From the NCBI GenBank assembly GCA_015057555.1, contig SVEC01000008.1:1-64000 (forward strand): a DNA stretch of 64,000 bases, in the 5' to 3' direction. Positions 6,690-15,098 of this stretch are shown here, piece by piece. Every line of letters begins with the position of its first letter. Positions within the stretch are counted from its first letter, which is position 1. The stretch is from Lachnospiraceae bacterium (GTDB taxonomy: Bacteria; Bacillota; Clostridia; Lachnospirales; Lachnospiraceae). The translations under genes were made by a program, and so were the position numbers. The notes beneath the pieces were generated by a model. The model ran no database searches. It was not told where the DNA came from and saw only the letters and a list, made by a program, of their open reading frames with translations.

Positions 6690-9239
6690 TCACTGTGCTG
6701 TATAAGTATACATTGTATTTCCCTTCTTACTTAGGGATTCTTCGAATTCATCTCTTGATACTCTAACCTCCTCATCAAGGACAGGATCATAGTATCTTAT
6801 GGCAGCCTCATTGTAGCTTATTACAAGCACATATCTTCCATCATCTATACATGCCGCAAATGGTATATCTCTATCAAGGAAATATAAAGCTGTAGAAAGG
6901 TCGATACCAGAAATGTTTATTCCAACACCTAGAGTATGGGTTGCAAAGGCATCCTCCCAGCCCTTACATGCAAGCACATCACTAAGCTCCACTCTGTTAT
7001 CCTCATATTCCATACATATATATGCACAGGTAAGGAGGGAATCATCTATACTCTGGCATGGCACCTCATAGAGCTGGTCTGCCACAGTATTGTAGGAATT
7101 TGCCTCAATACTTCTGTAGACAGTATTTCCATTACTGTCCACCACCTGACCAGCAGCCATTTCATTTACTGCAATTATGGCAGTTCCGGCACTGGCATAT
7201 TCGCCCACATATCCCACATTGTTAAATACATAGAAAGACTCTGGGTTAGTGCTGGTCTTAACCTCCATAGCCTTGTATCTGTCATTGACCTTAGACTTGG
7301 TCATGATATATCTGTTATTCTCACTAATATAGATGTAGGAAGGGAAGATTAAGTGTTCCTCATCATAGGACACCATATCGTACACGGTCTTCTCCACCAT
7401 TGCATTTTCATCCTCCTTAGGCTTGTAGGAGATGAAGTCGGATTCTACATCCTCAAAGAAATTATTTCTCTTTGTTCCTCGCTCAAGATATATCTTATCA
7501 TCCTGAACAAAGGCATCCATAATATAAACTCCCGGCTTCTCGTACTCCTTCAGTACCTCACCAACAGGACTGATAATATTAACCTTATAAAATGGTAATA
7601 TAGCCTCTCCATCTGATGGAACATACACATCGGAAGCATTTGCCACACCCATTATAAGGTCATCACCTACAAAACCCAATGCATCTAATCTATCTGTTTC
7701 CGAACCACCCTGGTAGGTCACCTCTCCTGTGGCAAAGTCTCTTATTACCAAAGCTGTGGTCTCCTCCTTCAAGGCATTATTTGGATATGCCACAACTCTT
7801 CTGTTTTTGGATACTGCATACTTATCTGAGGATAGTCCCTGAGCTAAGGTCTTTTGTTCCATAGTCATAAGATCCACATCATATATTGCTCCATCCAAAA
7901 GATAGTAGAAATGTCCCTTCTTGTCATAGTAGGAAAATCTTCCTGTCTCCTGCTCCATTATGTCAAATGGCTCATCAACGGACACAAAGAAAAGCTCCTC
8001 AATCTTGTAATCCTTAGGGCTAAAATGATACAGAGAAATACCATTTTTACCCTCGTGATCGCCTCTACACATATATCCGTACACTACGAAGTACATCTCT
8101 CCATCGTCATCCAGACTTACAATATTTACATCCATCTTCTGGTTCATACTTCTAATATCAGTATAATCGCCCTGATTAAAGGTAAATACACTGGTGACAC
8201 TGGTGGTAGAGTAATCGTAGTACCAGAGTTCTCCCTCTCTTACAAAAGCCAGCTTTTCATTATCCTCTGCTGTTACATACTCTATGTCCTCATCACTGGT
8301 TACTCCAAAGGCCAAGCTGTTGCTGTCCTTGTAAATATATTCTGTGTCAAAAAGAGACTCCTGGTATCTGTGATAATCCAAAAGCTCTACAGCTCCCTTA
8401 CTCTTATCATACACACCCGTATAATACTCATCCACATTATAGTAGTGGTTTGCTCCTCCTGATTCTGCCTCCATAACATACTGAAGATGTACCACTGTGT
8501 AATCCTTATCTATCTCAGTTATAGTTGTAGCCACCTCAGTTATCTTATTTGGTTTTAGCTCTCCAAAGGTCATCAGCTTATAGGATGCAGCTATATCTAC
8601 ATGTGATAGATCATCATAATAATCAAAACCGGTATATTTCAATGCGTCATACACCACATTGTTTGATATGGAGCTAGACATTTTCTTGATAGCAGTGTTG
8701 TGGAACTCGTGGGCATACTCCACCACCTTGTGAGCACTGTTTTTCTCCAAGTCTACCACTCTGGTGTAGTATCTGGCAGTTCTTCCATCCTTGCCCTGTA
8801 TAATAAATACCAGAACATATTCCTGGTTTTCTCTAAGATCCATTCTAAATGCCACGTTACAATGTCTGTATCCACTTATAAGGGAGCCTAGCTCTAGCTC
8901 TCCCTCCTCCACCAAAGAGTCTCCAGCTATACTTCTTAGCTCGTAGGAGTACTCCTTTCCGAAGCTGTACTCATCATTTACCAAAAGTTCTACTCCATGC
9001 TGGTCATTGAGGGGAACTATCCCATCTCTCATAAGGCTGGTGGACATGGTGTGAGTATATCCAAACATTCGATTAACTACATCTCCCTCCAGCTGACAGT
9101 AAACTATTGGAAGAGTTGGTTCATCCATTTCCTTAGACACCGTATCTAATCCTAGGTTATTTAATTTATTTACAAAAAAAGCAGTCACAGTCGCTACCAC
9201 TATAAAGACCATGACTCTCAGTATTATATTCTTCTTCAT
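6690..9239 (-). CDS. large membrane-anchored protein, beta-propeller-like, with degenerate C39-like C-terminus
   Basis: 849 residues. One N-terminal membrane helix (residues 7-24) with a short basic start, so the bulk is probably extracytoplasmic. The middle (about 290-680) is made of repeated beta-strand segments with the rhythm of a propeller (for example L-W-Y-Y-D-Y-S, M-Y-F-V-V-Y-G), but no named family is recognised. The last 120 residues resemble the papain-like C39_2 fold: a helix starting I-D-D-S-L-L-T-C, then A-L-Y-F-L-D-R-D-I-P, D-G-R-Y-V-L-V-I-S-Y-N and Y-Y-D-P-V. The positions for catalytic Cys and His appear to be Ser and Arg/Tyr, so it should be inactive. It starts 3 nt after the stop of the 115-aa gene upstream and likely shares a transcript with pfkA. 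Function unknown. Confidence 0.7.
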   Translation of the reverse strand: MKKNIILRVMVFIVVATVTAFFVNKLNNLGLDTVSKEMDEPTLPIVYCQLEGDVVNRMFGYTHTMSTSLMRDGIVPLNDQHGVELLVNDEYSFGKEYSYELRSIAGDSLVEEGELELGSLISGYRHCNVAFRMDLRENQEYVLVFIIQGKDGRTARYYTRVVDLEKNSAHKVVEYAHEFHNTAIKKMSSSISNNVVYDALKYTGFDYYDDLSHVDIAASYKLMTFGELKPNKITEVATTITEIDKDYTVVHLQYVMEAESGGANHYYNVDEYYTGVYDKSKGAVELLDYHRYQESLFDTEYIYKDSNSLAFGVTSDEDIEYVTAEDNEKLAFVREGELWYYDYSTTSVTSVFTFNQGDYTDIRSMNQKMDVNIVSLDDDGEMYFVVYGYMCRGDHEGKNGISLYHFSPKDYKIEELFFVSVDEPFDIMEQETGRFSYYDKKGHFYYLLDGAIYDVDLMTMEQKTLAQGLSSDKYAVSKNRRVVAYPNNALKEETTALVIRDFATGEVTYQGGSETDRLDALGFVGDDLIMGVANASDVYVPSDGEAILPFYKVNIISPVGEVLKEYEKPGVYIMDAFVQDDKIYLERGTKRNNFFEDVESDFISYKPKEDENAMVEKTVYDMVSYDEEHLIFPSYIYISENNRYIMTKSKVNDRYKAMEVKTSTNPESFYVFNNVGYVGEYASAGTAIIAVNEMAAGQVVDSNGNTVYRSIEANSYNTVADQLYEVPCQSIDDSLLTCAYICMEYEDNRVELSDVLACKGWEDAFATHTLGVGINISGIDLSTALYFLDRDIPFAACIDDGRYVLVISYNEAAIRYYDPVLDEEVRVSRDEFEESLSKKGNTMYTYTAQ

Positions 9240-9242
9240 AAG

Positions 9243-9590
9243 CTAAAAGAATTTTCTCCTTCTTTTATATCTATTTCTTCTAACACAAATTTCGTTACAA
9301 ATCAATACGTCAATTAATTGTTTTAGGGTTATGTCCCCTTTATCAAAGGTAACCCTGTCAAATATTTTCTTGGATATTCCAAGTATTGTTTCCTTGTCTG
9401 GATAAGGGGCAAACATTGGACTACCCTCATATTCCAGCTTATCGCATTCATCCTCCACCATTACCATAATAAGCCTTGCCTTGGCAGGATACATCTGCAT
9501 AAGATACTCTCTGTCCTCCTCAAGCTCTGCCTCATCTATAATCTGAAGCTGAGGAAGTGACATTCTCATTTTTATCACATCATCTCTCAT
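9243..9590 (-). CDS. conserved hypothetical protein, basic C-terminus
   Basis: 115 residues from the ATG at 9590, chosen because GAGGT lies five bases upstream; a longer frame would need a TTG start inside an inverted repeat. The protein is helical with an acidic first half (E-A-E-L-E-E-D-R-E-Y) and a very basic end (R-R-N-R-Y-K-R-R-R-K). No membrane segment, no known motif. It sits between pfkA and the 849-aa anchored protein with 3-nt spacing to the latter, so the two are probably translationally linked. Function unknown. Confidence 0.7.
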   Translation of the reverse strand: MRDDVIKMRMSLPQLQIIDEAELEEDREYLMQMYPAKARLIMVMVEDECDKLEYEGSPMFAPYPDKETILGISKKIFDRVTFDKGDITLKQLIDVLICNEICVRRNRYKRRRKFF

Positions 9591-9613
9591 AGCTACCTCA
9601 CATAATAATTTAT

Positions 9614-9655
9614 TATATGCGGATTCGCAGTTTATCCACCACAAACCCGCATATA
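9614..9655. promoter_or_regulatory. inverted repeat in the pfkA - hypothetical gene gap
   Basis: TATATGCGGATT (9614-9625) pairs with AACCCGCATATA (9644-9655) with one wobble-compatible mismatch and an 18-nt loop. It lies 28 nt after the pfkA stop and 24 nt before the next start. There is no clean T run after it, so a weak terminator, an mRNA stability hairpin or a protein site are all possible. Confidence 0.45.
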
Positions 9656-9683
9656 GTAATATATGTGACTTATCTATGAGTTG

Positions 9684-10763
9684 TTAATCACCAAATGAAA
9701 TTCCTAAGGTCTTTGCTTCTGCAATTATCTTATCATCAGGAGATACATACTTAAGCTTTCCAGCTGTTTCGCTAAGAGGAATAGCATCAACCTCATTGTT
9801 CTTCATAACAACAAGCTTACCAAAGTCTTTCTTCTTAATAAGCTCTGCTGCCTTAGCACCGAAACGGCTTGAAATTACTCTATCGTAAGGAACCGGGCTT
9901 CCACCTCTTTGAGTATGTCCAGGTACAGTTACTCTTATATCCATACCGCAGAATTCTTTAATCTTATCAGCTACCTCATAAGCAACTGATGGATACTTAG
10001 CTGCCGCCTCAGCAACTGCTGCCTTTCTCTCCTTCTTAGGAAGTGCTGCAACCTCCTTAGAAATAGCACCCTCAGCAACTGCAAGAATAGAGAATCCCTT
10101 GCCTGCCTTAGTTCTCTTCTCTAAGGCCTTAGCAACCTTCTTTATATCGTAAGGTATCTCAGGTATAAGGATAATATCTGCTCCTGATGCAATACCTGCA
10201 TGGAGAGTTATCCAGCCAACCTTGTGGCCCATTACCTCTACTATGAATACTCTGTTGTGAGATGCTGCTGTTGTGTGAATACAGTCAATAGCATTTGTAG
10301 CTATGTCCACTGCACTCTGGAAGCCGAAGGTCATATCTGTTCCCCAGATATCATTGTCGATAGTCTTAGGGCATCCGATAACATTTAAGCCTTCCTCACT
10401 AAGTCTGTTTGCAGTCTTCTGAGAACCGTTTCCACCTAATACCACAAGACAATCAAGCTTAAGCTTCTTATAGGTTTCCTTCATCTTCTCAACCTTGTTG
10501 TATCCTTCTGGTGTAGGGTTGTCAATCTCCTTAAATGGTGTTCTTGAGCTTCCAAGAATTGTACCACCCTTTGTAAGTATTCCTGAAAAATCATCAGCTG
10601 AAAGCTTCTTATAATTTCCGTAGATGAGACCCTTGTAGCCCTCTAAGAAACCGTAAACCTCAACCTCTTCAAATGTGTTATATAACCCCTTAACAACACC
10701 TCTCATTGTTGCATTAAGTGCCTGGCAATCGCCACCACTTGTAAGCATACCAATTCTCTTCAT
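9684..10763 (-). CDS. pfkA: 6-phosphofructokinase
   Basis: 359 residues, longer than the 320-residue E. coli PfkA. Phosphorylates fructose 6-phosphate to the 1,6-bisphosphate in glycolysis. Motifs: G-G-D-C-Q-A-L-N (residues 10-17), G-G-N-G-S (110-114), P-K-T-I-D-N-D (132-138) with the catalytic base Asp136, and G-H-x-Q-R-G-G near residue 285. The glycine at position 113 is the ATP-type choice, but Lys133 in place of Gly is seen in pyrophosphate-type and clade III enzymes, and Asp of the usual G-G-D is Asn here, so the phosphate donor cannot be read with certainty. A strong ribosome site (AAGGAGGTAGGTACT) precedes the ATG. The leader contains the structured element at 10794-10917. Another PFK elsewhere in the genome is likely. 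Confidence 0.88.
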   Translation of the reverse strand: MKRIGMLTSGGDCQALNATMRGVVKGLYNTFEEVEVYGFLEGYKGLIYGNYKKLSADDFSGILTKGGTILGSSRTPFKEIDNPTPEGYNKVEKMKETYKKLKLDCLVVLGGNGSQKTANRLSEEGLNVIGCPKTIDNDIWGTDMTFGFQSAVDIATNAIDCIHTTAASHNRVFIVEVMGHKVGWITLHAGIASGADIILIPEIPYDIKKVAKALEKRTKAGKGFSILAVAEGAISKEVAALPKKERKAAVAEAAAKYPSVAYEVADKIKEFCGMDIRVTVPGHTQRGGSPVPYDRVISSRFGAKAAELIKKKDFGKLVVMKNNEVDAIPLSETAGKLKYVSPDDKIIAEAKTLGISFGD

Positions 10764-10793
10764 AGTACCTACCTCCTTTTTCCTTTATATCAG

Positions 10794-10917
10794 GCACAGG
10801 ATGTGATTGTTTGTACTCCCCGGCCTGCCTAGGGATAATGCTTCGCTGACACTTAAGACGGTCAGCTGCGCATCACCCTGGCGCGGCCGTACGGTAATTT
10901 ATTGGCACATCCTGTGC
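10794..10917. repeat. structured intergenic element, copy A (100-nt core inside a 12-bp inverted repeat)
   Basis: Perfect arms GCACAGGATGTG (10794-10805) and CACATCCTGTGC (10906-10917) enclose exactly 100 nt. The core shares ordered blocks with copy B at 57626-57753: cctgcctaggg, cgctgacact, acggtcagc, accctg and cgcggccg. Both can fold into nested stems: GCTGAC/GTCAGC hairpin, ATGC/GCAT, AGGG/CCCT, and an outer CGGCC/GGCCG. The arms and the middle stem differ in sequence between the copies but keep pairing. This copy lies between recR and pfkA on the minus strand, ending 30 nt before the pfkA ATG, so it would be in the pfkA leader if read from upstream. It could be a structured RNA or a small mobile repeat placed in a terminator loop. 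Confidence 0.8.
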
Positions 10918-10969
10918 TATGTTTAAATTAGGATAACTGTAGTTTTCTACAGTCTAACGTCGGTTCCCC

Positions 10970-11569
10970 TTATAAATCTATTCGTCCTTCTAGGGCTCTT
11001 AACAGGGTTACCTCGTCTATGCACTCTAGGTCTCCACCTACAGGTACACCACTGGCAATTCTTGTGGTCTTGATACCTGACGGTTTCACCAGCTTAGATA
11101 TATACATGGCAGTTGCTTCACCCTCTACACTGGAGTTTGTGGCGATTATTATCTCCTCCACATCCTCTTTCTCCAGCCTTAGAATCAGTTCCTTTAGTTT
11201 AATATCATTAGGGCCTATTCCAAGAGCAGGATTCATAACACCGTGAAGCACGTGATACACCCCCTGATACTGACCGCATCTTTCATATGCCGCCAAATCT
11301 CTAGGACTTTCAACCACCATTATTAACTTGTGATTTCTCTGCTGGGATGAGCATATTGGACACTCCTCCCTATCAGTAATAGTATAACAGGTTTTGCAAT
11401 ATTTTATGTTGGTCTTGGCGTCCATAATTGCTGAAGATAAGCTATTTACCCTGTCCTCAGGCATATTGATAATATGAAATGCCAATCTCTGAGCTGTCTT
11501 CCCGCCTATGCCGGGCAATCCGGAAAGCTCCTCTATAAGTCTGCCAACCTTTCCACCGTAAACATCCAT
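10970..11569 (-). CDS. recR: recombination mediator RecR
   Basis: 199 residues, the normal length. Helix-hairpin-helix at the start ([12 protein letters not shown]), a C4 zinc finger (C-K-T-C near residue 55 and C-P-I-C near 70), a TOPRIM domain (V-V-E-S-P-R-D and the [10 protein letters not shown] segment) and the closing [10 protein letters not shown]. RecR with RecO/RecF loads RecA at gaps. It begins at the base where the ybaB stop ends (one-base overlap), within the standard dnaX-ybaB-recR operon. Confidence 0.97.
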   Translation of the reverse strand: MDVYGGKVGRLIEELSGLPGIGGKTAQRLAFHIINMPEDRVNSLSSAIMDAKTNIKYCKTCYTITDREECPICSSQQRNHKLIMVVESPRDLAAYERCGQYQGVYHVLHGVMNPALGIGPNDIKLKELILRLEKEDVEEIIIATNSSVEGEATAMYISKLVKPSGIKTTRIASGVPVGGDLECIDEVTLLRALEGRIDL

Positions 11570-11916
11570 TAGAATGGGAAACCTCCGCCTAAACCGCCAG
11601 TAATCTTACCCATCTCCTTCTGATGGTCTTCGTCCTGCATTCTGATAGCCTCATTTACAGCTGAAGCAATAAGATCCTCAAGCATCTCGATATCGTCCTT
11701 ATCAACTACCTCTTCATCAAGATGAACTGAAGTAATCTCCTTCTTACCATTAATCTTAACCTTAACAACTCCACCGCCTGCAGATGCCTCATATTCCTTC
11801 ATCTCAAGGAGCATAGTGGTCTCCTCCATCTGCTTCTGCATTCTCTGTGCCTGCTTCATAAGGTTGTTCATATTACCAGGCATCATACCTCCTGGATATC
11901 CACCTCTCTTTGCCAT
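11569..11916 (-). CDS. YbaB/EbfC family nucleoid-associated protein
   Basis: 115 residues. Gly/Met-rich start ([10 protein letters not shown]), then the conserved [14 protein letters not shown] helix and the V-K-I-N-G-K-K-E-I strand, all typical of YbaB/EbfC. These small dimers bind DNA and are nearly always encoded between dnaX and recR, as here. Spacing to dnaX is 19 nt; it overlaps recR by one base. Confidence 0.95.
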   Translation of the reverse strand: MAKRGGYPGGMMPGNMNNLMKQAQRMQKQMEETTMLLEMKEYEASAGGGVVKVKINGKKEITSVHLDEEVVDKDDIEMLEDLIASAVNEAIRMQDEDHQKEMGKITGGLGGGFPF

Positions 11917-11935
11917 TTGTCAAATCCTCCTATTA

Positions 11936-13618
11936 TTATTTTTTATATTCTATGTTATCAAAATTAATTTTTGACAAATCCCATTTTCTTATCTGGTCAG
12001 AGTTAATCTCCTTACGACCAGTTTTTCTAAAATTCAGATGCACCCTTCTTTCAGTAATAACTGCAATTTTATCCTCTAGGTCATCTAAATTTTCCTTGTT
12101 ATTAAAGTAACCGATAGCCAGCTGATTCTCCTCGGTATCCTCTATGAATAAATCTATGGTGCTGGTAGCGGTATTTGATGGAACCACACTGGCTCCCTGA
12201 AGAAACTCTCTTACCGGCTTTATCACCTGAGCCTTTACCACAGACCATGCATAGCATATCTGCTTAATCTCTAAAAGCTCCGCCTCCTTGTAGCGTTCCT
12301 TTATATTCTTAATGATGGCCTGCTCTAAATCCTTATCATCTACCTCTACACTAACCGCCTGTGTATAGGCTGGTGTTGGGGCTATCGCTGGGACTTCTCC
12401 CGGATGAATATTTGCTCCCTCAGGTACTTGATTAGCAGTAACATAAACCACCTGTGGCTCTCCTGTTACTCCCTGAGATAATCTTTCTTCTATGTCTGCA
12501 AGTCTCTCCTTAAGAGCAGTATCATCCTGTCTCATCTGAGGAGTGCAAAGCTTGATTATAGCCACCTCAAGAACAATTCTCTTGGTAGAGGCATACTTAA
12601 TCTTTCCTGCAGTCTCCTGCATAATATTGATAAAGCCTATAAGCTTTTCATCCTCCACATCAGCTCCAGCCTCTATAAGTTTCGGAAGATTCTCTGAGGT
12701 CACATCAACTGTAGCCTCTGAATTATACTTAAGCATAAGTAAATCTCTCATAAAGGTTGTAAATTCATTGACAAATACGGATAAATCCTTTCCTGCCCAT
12801 ATTGCATCATCTACTATAGCCAATGCACTCTTAGTATCTCTAGCCTTTATGTGATTAAAGAGACTCAAATATATATCTAAATCCACTGAGCCCACTATCT
12901 CTAAGACCTTGTCGTAGGTTACCTCCTCCCCTAGGTTAAAGGCAATACACTGGTCCAGAATACTAAGGGCATCTCTCATAGAACCATCTGCCGCCTTTGC
13001 CACGTAATTTATGGCTTCTCTGGTGGCAGGAATATTCTCCCTCTTTAAAAGCTCCTCTAATCTATCTGCGATTATATCTAAGGATATCCTCTTAAAATCA
13101 TATCTCTGACATCTGGAAAGAACTGTCACAGGTATGGTCTGAACATCTGTGGTTGCTAAGATAAATTTAACATACTCTGGCGGTTCCTCCAGGGTTTTAA
13201 GCAATGCATTGTAAGCAGCATTGGTAAGCATATGAACCTCGTCGATTATATACACCAGGTACTTGCCTGTGGATGGTGAATATCTCACCGCGTCATTAAT
13301 CTGTCTTACACTATCTACACCGTTATTTGAAGCTGCATCTATCTCTATAACATTCATGGATGCTCCTTGTGCTATAGCCTTACAGCTTTCACACTGATTA
13401 CAAGGACTTCCGTCCACAGGATTCTCACAGTTTATAGCCTTTGCAATAAGTCTGGCTATGGTGGTTTTACCTGTTCCTCTGGTTCCACAAAATAGATAAG
13501 CGTGTCCAACTCTATTATGTTTTATCTGATTCTTAAGGGTGGTCACAATGTGCTCCTGACCCTTAACCTCCTGAAATTCATCAGGACGCCACTTTCGGTA
13601 CAATGCCACGTATGACAT
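11936..13618 (-). CDS. dnaX: DNA polymerase III subunit gamma/tau
   Basis: 560 residues. N-terminal AAA+ domain with R-K-W-R-P near residue 9, Walker A G-T-R-G-T-G-K-T-T (45-53), a four-cysteine zinc module (C-E-N-P...C-N-Q-C-E-S-C, residues 69-82), Walker B/DEVH-like I-I-D-E-V-H-M-L and the S-R-C sensor (V-L-S-R-C-Q-R-Y-D-F). Domain III follows, then a Pro/Ala linker near 400 and the polymerase-binding C-terminal part. It drives clamp loading at the replisome. I see no obvious slippery A-run with hairpin that would force a gamma product. First gene of the dnaX-ybaB-recR operon. Confidence 0.97.
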   Translation of the reverse strand: MSYVALYRKWRPDEFQEVKGQEHIVTTLKNQIKHNRVGHAYLFCGTRGTGKTTIARLIAKAINCENPVDGSPCNQCESCKAIAQGASMNVIEIDAASNNGVDSVRQINDAVRYSPSTGKYLVYIIDEVHMLTNAAYNALLKTLEEPPEYVKFILATTDVQTIPVTVLSRCQRYDFKRISLDIIADRLEELLKRENIPATREAINYVAKAADGSMRDALSILDQCIAFNLGEEVTYDKVLEIVGSVDLDIYLSLFNHIKARDTKSALAIVDDAIWAGKDLSVFVNEFTTFMRDLLMLKYNSEATVDVTSENLPKLIEAGADVEDEKLIGFINIMQETAGKIKYASTKRIVLEVAIIKLCTPQMRQDDTALKERLADIEERLSQGVTGEPQVVYVTANQVPEGANIHPGEVPAIAPTPAYTQAVSVEVDDKDLEQAIIKNIKERYKEAELLEIKQICYAWSVVKAQVIKPVREFLQGASVVPSNTATSTIDLFIEDTEENQLAIGYFNNKENLDDLEDKIAVITERRVHLNFRKTGRKEINSDQIRKWDLSKINFDNIEYKK

Positions 13619-13637
13619 ATGGCTACCTCACTCTCTA

Positions 13638-14657
13638 TTATTTGCTATATCTAAATCTGAAAATCTGGTCTAACATTCTAAGGGTTTTAAAGTTACCCTT
13701 TGCAGTAATCTCTCCTGACATAAAGCCCTTCTGGAAGGTCATCTTGCCAGAGATAATATCTCTCATAAGGTCACTGTCAGCCTTAAGCTTTACATCTGCC
13801 TCAATATCCTCCCCATACTCACAGATAAGCTCCTTGCCCACCTTTACGATAAGGGACTTGCCCAGGTCAGGAATCATCATAACATAGGTTGCCTCAAAGT
13901 CCTTCTCAGGATAATAATTCTTATAGAAAGCCTCCACTATATCATCCTCGTAGGTGGTCTCCTCCTTAGGCTCATCATCTCCTAGCATCTGCTTAAACAT
14001 AGCAGCCAGCTCCTCGATATCCTCCTTCTGCTTCTTAACGTATCCATCGTCAGAAACAATCTTAGAAAGCTGCTCGCTTTCCTGAGGAGTAAGATTAATG
14101 CTCTTGGTCTTGATAATATTATTCTTAACTGCAGTGTTACTTGTAGGAAGCTTAACCTGCTTCTTATTAACACATCTATAAAAGTCCTCTGCTACCTTTT
14201 CTATACATGCAAGGTATGCAGAATTTCTCTCGATAACTTCCTGTGACTCCACGTAGGTAGCCAGACCCTGTACAGAGATTCCTCCCAGCACATCCCATGC
14301 CTTTCTAAGAGATATCTCAGCATCCTGCTCACCATAAGCTGTGGCAACAACCACAGGCATCATATATATTTCCTTAAGCTTTTCCTTGTCACCGTAAAGC
14401 CAGCACATATCAAGGAACTGCTGCATAAAACCACCTATACCAAACCACTCTACACTAGAAGCAAGGATTACACCATCACAATCCTTTAAAGTGTTAGGCA
14501 GGGTGGCAATTCCAGCCTTATCCTCATACATATTATATCTTGTAACTGTAACTCGAAGCTCTTCAAGAACCTGGATAATTCTGTCTATAACAAACAGCGT
14601 AGGATCCTCAAGTAAACCTCTTCCTCCATAGTAAACATTAACCTTCAATTTATTCAC
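13638..14657 (-). CDS. flavodoxin-like NAD(P)H-dependent reductase fused to SCP2-type domain
   Basis: 339 residues. Residues 1 to about 165 look like the NADPH-dependent FMN reductase/flavodoxin fold (V-Y-Y-G-G-R-G start, D-G-V-I-L-A-S-S-V-E-W-F-G-I-G-G). A charged helical linker covers 190-225. The last 110 residues resemble an SCP2/sterol-carrier-like domain (V-K-V-G-K-E-L, A-D-V-K-L-K-A-D-S-D-L-M-R-D-I-I-S-G-K-M-T), a lipid or hydrophobic ligand binding fold. The combination suggests a redox enzyme acting on a hydrophobic ligand; the substrate is unknown. It lies 19 nt upstream of dnaX, so it may lead that operon. Confidence 0.7.
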   Translation of the reverse strand: MNKLKVNVYYGGRGLLEDPTLFVIDRIIQVLEELRVTVTRYNMYEDKAGIATLPNTLKDCDGVILASSVEWFGIGGFMQQFLDMCWLYGDKEKLKEIYMMPVVVATAYGEQDAEISLRKAWDVLGGISVQGLATYVESQEVIERNSAYLACIEKVAEDFYRCVNKKQVKLPTSNTAVKNNIIKTKSINLTPQESEQLSKIVSDDGYVKKQKEDIEELAAMFKQMLGDDEPKEETTYEDDIVEAFYKNYYPEKDFEATYVMMIPDLGKSLIVKVGKELICEYGEDIEADVKLKADSDLMRDIISGKMTFQKGFMSGEITAKGNFKTLRMLDQIFRFRYSK

Positions 14658-14726
14658 CTCAATCCAGTAAATTTTATAACTTTACACCTAATCAATACTA
14701 TACCAAAATTTATAATTAAATACAAC

Positions 14727-14779
14727 AAAAAATCAGTATCAACTAGCTAGTTTGAACTTGCTGGTTGATACTGATTTTT
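14727..14779. terminator. terminator after the small helical protein gene
   Basis: A 17-bp stem (aaaaatcagtatcaac paired with gttgatactgattttt) with a 19-nt loop that itself contains short repeats of the form tagctag. T runs on both sides allow bidirectional use. It separates the 14807 gene from the reductase gene. Confidence 0.88.
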
Positions 14780-14806
14780 ATAATATACGCCTATCATGTT
14801 TATATA

Positions 14807-14974
14807 TTACATAGTTAAATCTTCTACATTAACTCCTAGTGCTGATAATTTAGCAATAAGTATTTTAAGTTGATAATCTAATTCTTTATTTTCCATATCA
14901 CCATTTGCACTCTTTATTCTCTGTAATGCAGCATATTGTTCTATGGTAATAGTTATTAATTCCTTATCTGTCAT
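14807..14974 (-). CDS. small helical-hairpin protein, paralogue of the gene at 56305
   Basis: 55 residues from the ATG at 14974 (GGAAGGG about eight bases upstream); the longer GTG-started frame adds nine Gly/Arg residues encoded by the ribosome-binding region. Two predicted helices joined by N-G-D-M-E-N; the second begins K-E-L-D-Y-Q-L-K and ends K-L-S-A-L-G-V-N. The same second helix (N-K-E-L-D-Y-Q-L-K, K-L-A-A-L-G-V-N) is present in the protein at 56305-56487. The x-x-E-L-D-x-x-L helix start and the size recall Spo0E-like phosphatases, but the Ser-Gln that begins their motif is missing, so this is only a suggestion. It has its own strong promoter and terminator. Confidence 0.75.
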   Translation of the reverse strand: MTDKELITITIEQYAALQRIKSANGDMENKELDYQLKILIAKLSALGVNVEDLTM

Positions 14975-15015
14975 TCCTTCCACCCTTCCACCGCCTCTCA
15001 CATAGTAGTACCTAT

Positions 15016-15045
15016 ATTATAATGGATTTTTGCATTATTTGTAAA
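15016..15045 (-). promoter_or_regulatory. sigma-A promoter of the small helical protein gene
   Basis: On the minus strand TTTACA (15045-15040), 18-bp spacing, TATAAT (15021-15016), ending 42 bp before the ATG. The sequence is closely similar to the promoter of the paralogue at 56245-56274, including GACTTTACA, the AAAAAT-CC spacer segment and TTATAATATA. Confidence 0.75.
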
Positions 15046-15098
15046 GTCTAATCTTGTATGCTTTTTCGTTTTATTGTTTCTATTTACTCAATCTATTC

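Noticed and set aside
9591..9644. Longer N-terminus of the 115-aa protein
   Set aside because: It would need a TTG start within the inverted repeat; the ATG at 9590 has a clear ribosome site.
10794..10917. Copy A as a simple terminator of recR
   Set aside because: A 100-nt conserved core between arms and no T run after the hairpin do not fit a plain terminator, although the arms alone might.
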